From Ahaetulla prasina (taxonomy: Eukaryota; Chordata; Lepidosauria; Squamata; Colubridae), in NCBI RefSeq assembly GCF_028640845.1, contig NC_080548.1, forward strand, positions 16,178,821 through 16,242,820: DNA of 64,000 nucleotides. Reading direction: 5' to 3'. Positions 55,815 to 64,000 of this stretch are shown here, piece by piece. A program made the position numbers and the translations under genes. How positions within the stretch are numbered: position 1 is the first letter of the stretch; each line of letters starts with the position of its first letter. Below the pieces are notes generated by a model, which had not been told where the DNA came from, searched no databases, and was given only the letters and a program-made list of their open reading frames with translations.

Positions 55815-57805
55815 ACAGAATGGTAAGTGGAACCAAATTTTAGCCCTAGAAAGGTTCTTCGAGGAAGCTATCAAGAGCAAAAGGACTGGTTTACAGGCTG
55901 TTTCTGGCCAACGCGTTTAATCCGATCCACTGAAAACACAGCAGCTGCATTGGCGCTCAGTACGTCTTAAACTTCGTTAGTTTAGTTGCTAACCTTTTCA
56001 TTGACGCATTTGCTTCTCAATCTTGGCAGCTTTCAGATGGGTGGACCCCCAACTCCCAGAATTCCCCACCCAGCTTGTTAATAAGCACGGCCACAAAGAT
56101 ATCCGTTCTGTTTTTTTAAAGAACAAAAACAAAAAACTTAGCTCCCAAACGGGGAAAATCAGCCCAGCTGGTGGTGGGATGAGTGTGTGGATTGACAAGA
56201 GGCTTAGCGGGTGAAATGGGTACCACAAATCTCTACAAGGGTTAGAAGCCCATCCTGCCTTAACCCTCCCCAAGCTCTCTAGCCTGCCCCACCACCACCC
56301 CGCCTGCCCCAATCCCAACAGATGCCATTCCTTCTGCAACACCAGGAGGACAGAGCTGCTGGAAGATTCCACATCTCCGCTTCTGCGCCATGGGGATACG
56401 GAGAAATCTGGGTCAAGAGGTATCCCCCTGGCCAGAATGGCGGGAGGGAGGCAGAACGGTCTCCATCGACTTCCTACGAAGACACGATCCCACCCTAAAC
56501 AACTTTCCGGTGCTGTTTCCAACAGGGCCCGGCCATCTCCTCCTCTTTGCTTCTCATCAGCCTTGGCAAAAAAACCACAACACAACTTTTTTTCCATTGC
56601 TGGCTCTTCCCTCCCTCTGGCTCAGCTCTAGAAGGGCTCCACACTGCAGAAAAGCCACAGCAGGAAGTGACTTCATGTTTTTGGCAGACTCGGTTGTCTT
56701 GAGCCTCCGAGGGCTCTCTCTCTCTCTCTGCACCACGCCAGAGGCCATCTTCCTCTCTGCTGCCTGCCAACTGCAGATGACCCTCGTCTTCCAGCTATCT
56801 TGGTGGACCTTATGCAAAAGATGGCGTTTTCCGTCTCTTTCTGGATGCTCTGTTCCCCCCCCCCAATTCTTCTTTTCTGCCTCCTTCCTTCCCAGCCCGT
56901 CCCGAAATTTCCTGAGGCTGTCCAGCAAGAGGAAGAAGGAAGGAGATCAGCGTTTGCTGTGGAGCTGGCTTTCCTCCTGCACTTTCCAAGGCTTCCCATC
57001 CATTCCTGTGAGAATGCTCGCCTCTCCCCTCCCCATTCTTGCAACTGATGTTTCCAAGCAACTCTTGGCCAGATGTGGACAAAGAAGGGTCAGGAAAGCA
57101 GCAGCAAAGAGCACGGATCTGGGGCACCCAAGAGAGCAGGAGGGAGGGAGGGAAGTCAGAGAACGCAGGATGTCTTTCCAGTGCATTTCCTCAACCCCCA
57201 ACTCACCCCCACCCTTCCAAGTTCTGACAGATGAGACAAAAGACAACAGGCAGAAACAGGCCAGGGCACCCTGTGTGTATGTGCCTGCGTGTCTGTGTGT
57301 TTGCACACATGGGCTCTACTACCAACACACAGCACAAGCAAGAAACCTCAGCCTTCCTGGCCAAAACAAGAATTCTTGGAATCTTTGCTCATTTCCACAA
57401 ATTTCTAAAGCAGTGAGAGAGGGGAAAAAAGATGGATGAATCTCACAAATGAAGCCAGAGGGATCATAGCACAGGAATCTAATGCCTTGCATAACATTTA
57501 AGCCAGCAGCTGAACACCCACCCACCCACCCCTTGGCTAGACTTGATCATCTTACTGCTTTGTGAACTCCAAATGTTTTGCATCGTTGCTCAGATCTGCA
57601 CAGGGCTGCGGGAAAGAGCAAACAGCTTCTGGTGGATCACACAGGGTCTTAAAACAGAACGGACCAATCTATAATGCAGCAAAAATGTGCTCTATAGGCC
57701 TTTTTCCCCCCTAAGCTGGGTAGACCTCCAAGAAAAGCACTGCTGAAATCTGGTGGCAAGATAACATTATTTGGAGAAGATGAGGAACCAAGATGGCCGG
57801 AAGTA
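55815..57805. other. TE-free intronic stretch, pyrimidine-rich
   Basis: Apart from a possible MITE-1 half (56,005-56,075) no TE is recognised. A 349-codon plus-strand ATG frame (56,390-57,439) is open, but without a domain or exon signals it is not called as a gene. Confidence 0.4.
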
Positions 57806-57807
57806 TC

Positions 57808-58345
57808 TAACAGAATAACTAAATTGGAAGGGACCTTGGAGATCGTCTAGTCCAGAGATGGCAAACCTTTTTGGCACCGAGTGCCCAAACTGGGATGCCT
57901 GTGCACATGTGCGCACGCCAAAACACCGGAAACCCAAAGACCAGCTGGCTGGTGCAGGCATGCCTGTTTTTTGGCCAGTGTTTTTGGCCATTTTCAGGCC
58001 GTTTTTCGGAAAATGGCCCCAAAACAGCCTGAAAAACGGCCTGTTTTTTGGTCATTTTTGGCTGTTTTCCGGGGCTCCGGTGCCCGCGAAGACCAGCTGG
58101 CTGGCATGCATGTGTGCACCGAAAACCAGATGAGCAGCTGGTGATGGCACATGTACCCACCGAGAGTGCTCTGTGTGCCACCTCTGGCATGCGTGCCATA
58201 GGTTCACCATGACAGGTCTAGTCCATCTCCCTGCTCAAGCAGAAGAGCCTACCCTAATCCAGAAAAATAGCTGTCCAGTCTCTTCTTAGAAGCATCCAGT
58301 GATGGAGCAGCCACAACTTCTGGAGGCAAGTGGTTCCACTGTCAG
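57808..58345 (-). mobile_element. CR1-like 3' end hosting MITE-5
   Basis: attggaagggaccttggaga .. tctagtcc, insert, then 'ctccctgctcaagcagaaga' and 'ctgtccagtctcttcttaga'. Confidence 0.7.
57853..58215. mobile_element. MITE-5 nested in CR1
   Basis: Cagagatggcaaaccttttt to aggttcaccatgacag with a perfect duplication GTCTAGTC. Confidence 0.9.
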
Positions 58346-58965
58346 GAAACGTGTTATTAATTTAACGGCAGTGATTCACTTAACAACGGTGGCAAGAAAG
58401 TTCATAAAATAGGGCAGGGGTGAAATGCTCCCGGTTCAGACCGGATCGCCCGATCCGGTAGCGATGATGGCGGGTGGTTCGGAGAACCAGTAGCAAAAAT
58501 CCCTGCCCCTTGGCACCACCCCAGCTGAACTGCGCGATCATCAGAGGGTTTTTTTTTTTACTTTTAAAAGCATTTTTTCTTCGGCTGAAAAAATGCTTTT
58601 AAAAGTAAAAAAAAGAAGCCTCTGATGATAGCGCGGCTCAACTGAGATCGTCAGAACCCTTTAAAAGCATTTTTTCTACAAGAAGAGGTTGTAAAAAAAA
58701 AAAAGCTTTTAAAAGGCTGATCCCAGCTGAGTTGCCTGATCGCCAGAACCTTTTAAAAACATTTTTTTACAAGTTCTTCGGCCGAAGAGGTTGTAGAAAA
58801 AATTCTTTTAAAAGTAAAAAAACCAAAAAACGTTGGCCAAGCCCACCCGTCACATTACCTCCCACTACCAAGCCACACTGACAGAACCAGTAGTAACAAA
58901 TTTTACATTTCTCCCCTGAAATAGGTCCAAGCTCACTTAACAACCGTCTTAGCGCAACAATCTGC
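58346..58965. mobile_element. TcM-1 fragment hosting MITE-4
   Basis: gcagtgattcacttaacaac .. ttcataaaat, insert, then tccaagctcacttaacaacc. Confidence 0.65.
58415..58918 (+). mobile_element. MITE-4 copy with repeated hairpins
   Basis: CAGGGGTGAAATGCTCCCGG to TTTTACATTTCTCCCCTG, flanks aaataggg/aaataggt (7 of 8). Three cttttaaaagcatttttt inverted modules. Confidence 0.9.
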
Positions 58966-59164
58966 TCCATCCAGATTATTTTCACAACTCAGAAAGGTAG
59001 GCTGGGCTCTTTGACTGTGACTGGACTATCACTTTTCCACTAGAAAATCAGTAAAAATAGTTGAAACAGGTTCATCCTTGACCAGCAGCCCACCCAAAAA
59101 ATCCAAAGTGAACATTCAAAGGAAACCAGAATTTTTTCTCCTGGGATTGATGGATGAACAATTA

Positions 59165-60122
59165 CAGGTAGGTCCTCGGCTAAAGACCACAAGGGAGCCC
59201 AAAATTTCTGTTGCTAACCGAGATACTTGTTAAGTCCATTATATCCCATTTTACGACCTCTCTTGCCACGGTTGTCAAGTGAATCACTGCCGTTGTAAGT
59301 TAGGAACACGGTTGTTAAGTGAATCCGGCTTCCCCATTGACTTTGCTTGTCAGAAGGTCACAAAAGGGGATCACCCGACTCCGGGACACTGCAATTGTCA
59401 TAAAAATGAGTCACTTGCTAAGCGTCTGAATTTTGATCACACGACTGTGTGAGGGATGCTGCAACGGTAGTTAGTGTGAAAAAACAGTCATGTCACTTTT
59501 TTTCAGTGTCATTGTAACTTCGAATGGTCACTAATTGAACTGTTGTACCAAATCTGAACGAGTTTACTACCAGTTTGGTGTCTGTGCATGTGCTCTGAGT
59601 GCCAAACGCGCACTGCACGCATGCGCAGTGCACACCATGCACCAAATGCGAGATACGCATGCATGCACATGCAGTGCACACCCAAAGGAGGCATGGGAAG
59701 GAAGGTAAGTAGAACAGAGCGCGGGGGAGTGGTGATCAGCTGTGGCGCACAATCGTCGGAGCCTTTTTTAAAAAAAAATTTAAAGCATTTTTTTACTACC
59801 TATTCGGGCGAATAGGTAGTAAAAAAATGCTTTTAAAAGTAAAAAAAAAAGGCTCTGACGATCGTGCGGCTCAGCTGTGATCATCAGAGCCTCTTTTTTT
59901 ATCTTTTAAAAGCATTTTTTACAACCTATTCCTACCATTCGGATGGGAAAAGCGAGCGAGACGGAAAGAAGCGGCAAGCGGGCGATGGGGGCGGGGGAGA
60001 AGGGGGGGAGCAGGGATTTTTGCTACCGGTTCTCCAAACCACCTGCCGCCATCGCTATCGGATCGGCTGATCCAGTCTGAATCCGGCATTTCACCCCTGT
60101 ATTGTACGCTGAAGACTACCTG
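59165..60122. mobile_element. TcM-1 hosting MITE-4
   Basis: tacaggtaggtcctcggcta .. ctaattgaactgttgtac, insert, then gctgaagactacctg. Confidence 0.75.
59550..60099 (-). mobile_element. MITE-4 copy
   Basis: Left end diverged (caaatctgaacgagtttact); right gaatccggcatttcacccctg; hairpin modules at 59,760-59,935. Flanks tgttgtac/tattgtac. Confidence 0.75.
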
Positions 60123-60184
60123 AACTAAAGAACCACAAATCACTGTTTTTTAATATGCTAACCACAGTGACATTATTGTAGCAC

Positions 60185-60625
60185 AAAGATGAAAAGATTG
60201 GGCATTACCCACCCTGAAGGAAGGTTGATGAAGATGATGGAACTTTCTTGAGATGGCCTAATTGTCTCATCTGATTAGAGAAAGGACAATACCTACACTT
60301 AATGGTGGCTGGAAACTCCTTTATGGAGTTTTAGCCTAAAAAAAGAAAAAAAGTGAACTTACGATTTATGACTCTGATGATTAAATAGGATGGATATAGA
60401 AAGAAGGGAGTCATGATTAACTTGAGAGAGAGAGAGAGAGAAAGGTTAAAATATAATTGTACTTATAACTGCTGTGAAGATCAGAGGTTGCTTCTTTAAA
60501 TCTTTTTTTCTACTTTTTTATTTTTTTGCACTTTTAGCTTTCTCTTTTATTTCTCCTTCGTTCTGTTTTAGTTTGCCGGAGTTCTATTGTTGTTAAAGAC
60601 TCCAATAAAAAGATTATAATCTAGA
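60185..60625 (+). mobile_element. Probable L1 3' end
   Basis: 'ggctggaaactcctttatgg' and 'gtgaacttacgatttatgac' precede a T-rich 3'UTR ending ccaataaaaagattat. It resembles the tail of L1 ORF2 and its 3'UTR; tentative. Confidence 0.4.
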
Positions 60626-60632
60626 TCTATAT

Positions 60633-60885
60633 CAGTGGTGAAATCCAATTTTTTTTACTACTGGTTCAGTGGGCGTGGCTTGGTGGGCGTGGTGTGGCAT
60701 TGTGGGTGTGGCACAGGAAGGATACTGCAAAATCTCCATTCCCACCCCACTCTGGGGCCAGCCAGAGGTGGTATTTGCCGGTTCTCCAAACTACTCAAAA
60801 TTTTCAATACTGGTTCTCTGAACTGCTCAAAATTTCCGCTGCTGGTTCTCCAGAACCTGTCAGAACCTGCTGGATTTCACCCCTG
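60633..60885 (-). mobile_element. MITE-2 copy, one 42-bp module
   Basis: CAGTGGTGAAATCCAA to GGATTTCACCCCTG with a perfect duplication ATCTATAT. Confidence 0.9.
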
Positions 60886-60894
60886 ATCTATATA

Positions 60895-61518
60895 TATATA
60901 AAAACCAAAGCTGTAGGCTAAGCTGGGAAGTCAGGAAAACATCTCTGATGAGGCCATGGGAAATCCTGTCTGATGATGGTCAAGAAAAACCGTTTGGTTG
61001 AGCTCTTCTAATCTTCAGAATTTTCCCTTCACACTACAGGTATCTAAAGTTTTGTTTGGGGGAAATTGAAACAACACACCTCTGTTCTACCAAGGGCATC
61101 TGCAACTGATCCTACATTTGCACGCATCAGACATCCTGAGGTCAGACAAACTGGGCTCAAGACATGAGATGACAATGCAATGGTGACAGCATCCTAAAGT
61201 CCCAACCCAGCCTGAGGCTTCATCTCTTCCTACCGGCAGAAGAAAGAAAACAGTGATGGCAAATTGCAAGTTTAGTGTTCAGCACCACTGTAGACGATGG
61301 ACAAAGGGATGGTTTTTTGGTTTTTTTTAAACCATTCCCTTATGATAAAACAGTTCAGGAAACAAAAATGGCAAGTAGAAATCTAGCATGCCAGGAAAAG
61401 GACCAGATTGCAAGTTCTGATATGCTTTTTTCCCCCCCTGGAGCAGAGAAGCCTGGTTTGCTGATTAGAGGGAAGCAAACACTCTTCAAAGAGGTACTTC
61501 GTTCCTGCCTCTTGGAAG
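60895..61518. other. Unassigned intronic sequence
   Basis: No exon or TE family recognised. Confidence 0.4.
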
Positions 61519-61526
61519 TACTAAAA

Positions 61527-61892
61527 CCGTGATGGCGAGCCTATAGCACATGTGCCAGAGGTGGCACGCAGAGCCCTCTCTGCGGGCATGTGCGCTGTCG
61601 CCAGCTGCTCTTCTGGTTTCAGGCCAGATGGTATTTCCGGGTGCCAGAGTGCCAGAAAATGCCCCAAAACCAGGCTGATTTGGGGTCCGAAAAACAGCTT
61701 GAAAACGGCCAGAAAATGCCCCCCAAATAGCCAGAAAACAGCCTGAAAGCGGCCCCAAATGGCCCAAAAACAGGCATGTGTGCGCCGGCCAGCTGGTGTT
61801 CAAGTTTCTGGTGCTCCGGCTTGCGCACATGCATGCACAAGCATGCACGTTCCGGTTTGGGCCCTTGGTCCCAAAGAGGTTCGCCATCACTG
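61527..61892. mobile_element. MITE-5 copy
   Basis: ccgtgatggcgagcctatag to aggttcgccatcactg, flanks tactaaaa/tactagaa (7 of 8). Confidence 0.85.
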
Positions 61893-62009
61893 TACTAGAA
61901 TCTATTCTCATGTTTCCTTTAACGCAAGTACAGAGCGAGGCCGAGAGCGAGACTTTTCTACCCAGTTCACAATTCTCTGGATATCCACTTGGCTTGGTTT
62001 GCCTCCTTG

Positions 62010-62276
62010 AATCTTTTTTTTTTTTTTTTACATTTATATCCCGCCCTTCTCCGAAGACTCAGGGCGGCTTACAGTGTATAAGGCAATAGTCTCATTCTAT
62101 TTGTATATTTACAAAGTCAACTTATTGCCCCCCCAACAATCTGGGTCCTCATTTTACCTACCTTATAAAGGATGGAAGGCTGAGTCAACCTTGGGCCGGG
62201 CTTGAACCTGCAGTAATTGCAGGCTGCTGTGTTCTAATAACAGGCTCCTTACAGCCTGAGCTATTCCGGCCCCTTG
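62010..62276 (-). mobile_element. SINE-1 copy
   Basis: Plus strand: cccgcccttctccgaagact .. cagcctgagctattccggcc. Confidence 0.85.
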
Positions 62277-62330
62277 CCTCCTTGAATCTTAACAGGGTTT
62301 TAAAACCTTTAGCTATCTGTTGCGCTACAC

Positions 62331-62456
62331 CAGAGGTGAGGAAACACGGTGGCCCTTTTACGATTTATGGACTTCAACTCCCAGAACCGCTGAGCCGGCA
62401 TGGGAATTCTGGGAGTTGAAGTCCACAACTGAAGGAGCCGTAGTTCCCCACCTCTG
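62331..62456. mobile_element. MITE-1 palindromic element
   Basis: Cagaggtgaggaaacacgg to cgtagttccccacctctg, flanks cgctacac/ctctacac (7 of 8). It lies 78 bp from the AHDC1 donor at 62,535. Confidence 0.8.
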
Positions 62457-62534
62457 CTCTACACCAACCAGAGCAGGAAAGTCAGGTTCACCTACCTAGT
62501 CCCCCTCCTCACACCCTCCCTCCGGCCCCCTTAC

Positions 62535-62703
62535 CTGGGCCGCCCATACTTGCAGTGAAGATTCACCCTGAAGTTCCTCTCGCTGCTGTCCACTTCACTG
62601 TTGGGTGGCCGCAACCCTGGACCCTGGCTGCAGGGGAACCATTCAGCTGGCGGGTTGGCTCCGTTTTCCAGTCCAATGGGCTGGCACGCATTGGAGATCC
62701 CAT
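62535..62703 (-). CDS. AHDC1: AHDC1 upstream exon, 169 nt (probably coding)
   Basis: The acceptor is a pyrimidine tract ending in CCAACAG at 62,704 and the donor is AG|GTAAGG at 62,535. In one frame the exon is open throughout and encodes 55 full codons, beginning GISNACQPIGLENG and ending NLHCKYGRP. It starts in phase 1 and ends in phase 2, exactly what the 38-nt exon at 30.4 kb needs. This frame has no ATG, so the start codon would be in an earlier exon, probably beyond 64 kb. The exon's first three bases happen to be ATG, but that frame stops after 46 codons inside the exon. The alternative is that this is 5'-untranslated sequence. Assignment to AHDC1 rests on strand, phase and the absence of another gene between. 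Confidence 0.55.
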
Positions 62704-63749
62704 CTGTTGGGAGGAAAGCACACAGACCCAGGCTTGTGAAGAAGGGGAACAGGAGGAGCAGGAAGAGAGATGACACTGGTTTGGAACAACCTCCCCTCCC
62801 CCAAATCTTTTCAAAGAGATTTCATTTCAAAGGGACGCAGCAGTGGGTGAGAAGTGTCCAGTCTGGGGATCTGTGTGTGTGTGTGTGTTTGTGTGTCCCC
62901 GCGTGAGTGATGCGAGGCAAAGACCGTTCTGTTGGCACAAATAGCTATGCTCCCTTTGGTGCTTCTAAGCTTGCAGAGGTTGGGTTTTTAAAAAACAAAA
63001 CAAAACACAAGCTTCCATTTTGTGGACAAGATGGAGACAGCAGCCATGCGGACTCTACCTTTCCCGCCACCCGAATACAGCTCTCCCTAGCCAAACGATC
63101 CTTCTGGCTTGGAGAGGGTTGGCCGAAGGTCCCATGAAGCTCCCATGGAGCGGCGCTCAACCCTGCCTGTCCCCGTCCCTTAGAAACAGCGGCCTGCCTT
63201 GCAAAGCCAGGAGAGAAAACCTGACCCACCCTGTTTGCTTTTGCAAGGAAGGACCCTCCTCTCTCCCCCTCCCTCCAGAGCTGGCTTAGAAGCAAGTTTG
63301 AGGCGGGCCCCCTCCCCGGCCAGAAGTAAGGGAATCCTGTTGTCTTTTGTTCAGGGTAGCTGGTTCTTGCTCAAGGTCATTAAAAATACAAAGGGTTTGG
63401 CTTTGGAGTACAACAGATGTGCGCGAGGGAGGGAGGGGGGGGGGCAGGCTCCTGGAGAATGCAACACACCTCACCCAAGAGGCATCGCAGTGTGGGTCAG
63501 AGGCCTGTGTGGCTCTGATAAACAGACAAAATGTCTGTGCATCTGTTTGGATGCCAGACCTGGCTGTCACTCATCGGATCCCAGGCGCTCTCGGCCTTTC
63601 CTTCCTCGTCTCATTTTCCCCTCCCTGTTCTTCTCTTCCCTTTTTGTCCATGGTATCGTAGCCCTGCAGGGGCATCAGCCAAACTCTATTAGCTACAGTC
63701 ATCCTGCTATCTCAAGCTGTGTGGTGTGTGAGCAAGTATGTGCCTGTGC

Positions 63750-63795
<46 letters not shown>

Positions 63796-64000
63796 GAAAA
63801 GAGAGGGGGGAGAAGCAAAGGGGTATTCACGCTCTGCACACCAAAATCTGTGTTTCGGTTTTCACAGGGCTTGAGCACTTTTACCCACAGGATAGAGAGA
63901 GAGGCAGGGGTTTCACCGACATGCATCGGAGAACGACTGGGTCTATTTACCAAAAGCGTCCGTCTCAATACTACAGCTATTCGGGGTGTGTGTGCGTGTG
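62704..64000. other. Apparently unique sequence upstream of the earliest AHDC1 exon seen
   Basis: No TE recognised apart from a short (GT)n at 62,871-62,893 and (GA)n at 63,751-63,791. I could not find a further exon with a phase-1 donor. Confidence 0.45.
63751..63791. repeat. (GA)n microsatellite
   Basis: About 20 GA units. Confidence 0.9.

Noticed and set aside
11242..62276. tRNA genes suggested by A/B-box-like sequences
   Set aside because: These are the heads of SINE-1, SINE-2 and Sauria SINE copies, with no complete cloverleaf.
62535..62703. Translation start at the ATG that opens the 169-nt exon
   Set aside because: That frame stops after 46 codons within the exon and does not join the AHDC1 frame.
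1..64000. Exons of AHDC1's human neighbours (WASF2, FGR)
   Set aside because: Looked for recognisable protein segments outside AHDC1 and found none in this window.

Overview
This window looks like a gene-poor stretch of squamate reptile DNA, most likely from a snake. I infer this from the repeats: Sauria tRNA-SINEs, a BovB (RTE) LINE fragment, CR1/L3-like LINE 3' ends, an L1 ORF2 tail, many short palindromic hAT-type elements and long tetranucleotide microsatellites. No species can be assigned from sequence alone.

One gene is supported, on the minus strand: AHDC1 (AT-hook DNA-binding motif-containing protein 1). Nearly all of its protein lies in one large exon (21,046-26,051). Two small upstream exons (30,376-30,413 and 62,535-62,703) have good splice sites and join the main exon in matching phases. 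Together they keep one reading frame open past the point that aligns with the human start codon, where this sequence has AAG instead of ATG. The true start is therefore probably upstream of the window, and the protein has an N-terminal extension relative to human. After the stop codon there is a splice donor. A matching acceptor and a polyadenylation signal at 10.24-10.59 kb look like the non-coding 3' exon. The gene fills about 10.2 kb to at least 62.7 kb.

Layout: 0-9 kb is flanking DNA with scattered repeats. 9.09-10.39 kb is a 0.65-kb tandem duplication that copies the predicted AHDC1 3' end. 10.6-21 kb is the last intron, with LTR elements at 14.2 and 15.8 kb and nested elements at 19.4 kb. 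21.0-26.05 kb is the main exon. 26.05-30.4 kb is a short intron. 30.4-62.5 kb is a 32-kb intron crowded with transposable elements, including a 0.54-kb compound microsatellite (36.4 kb) and a 1.8-kb tandem duplication (43.9-47.6 kb). 62.7-64 kb is apparently unique DNA upstream of the earliest exon seen.

Local repeat labels. MITE-1 to MITE-7 are hAT-like short elements that mostly begin CAG and end CTG, with 8-bp target duplications. MITE-1: palindromic, CAGGGGTCTCCAACC. MITE-2: CAGGGGTGAAATCCAGC. MITE-3: CAGGGGTGTCAAACTC. MITE-4: CAGGGGTGAAATGCTCC. MITE-5: CAGTGATGGCGAACC. MITE-6: CAATGTTCCCTCTAA. MITE-7: CAGGGGTAGTCAACC. TcM-1 (TACAGGTAGTCCTCGACTTA) and TcM-2 (CTGTGTTTCCCCGAAAATA) are Tc1/mariner-like with TA targets. 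SINE-1 (GGGCCTCTGGTGGCTCAG head) and SINE-2 (GTGGTGCAGTGGTTAGAATG head) are tRNA-derived. LTR-A, LTR-B and LTR-C are solo LTRs. Family names outside this list come from memory, not from a database search. I see no operon-like, CRISPR-like or otherwise new gene system.
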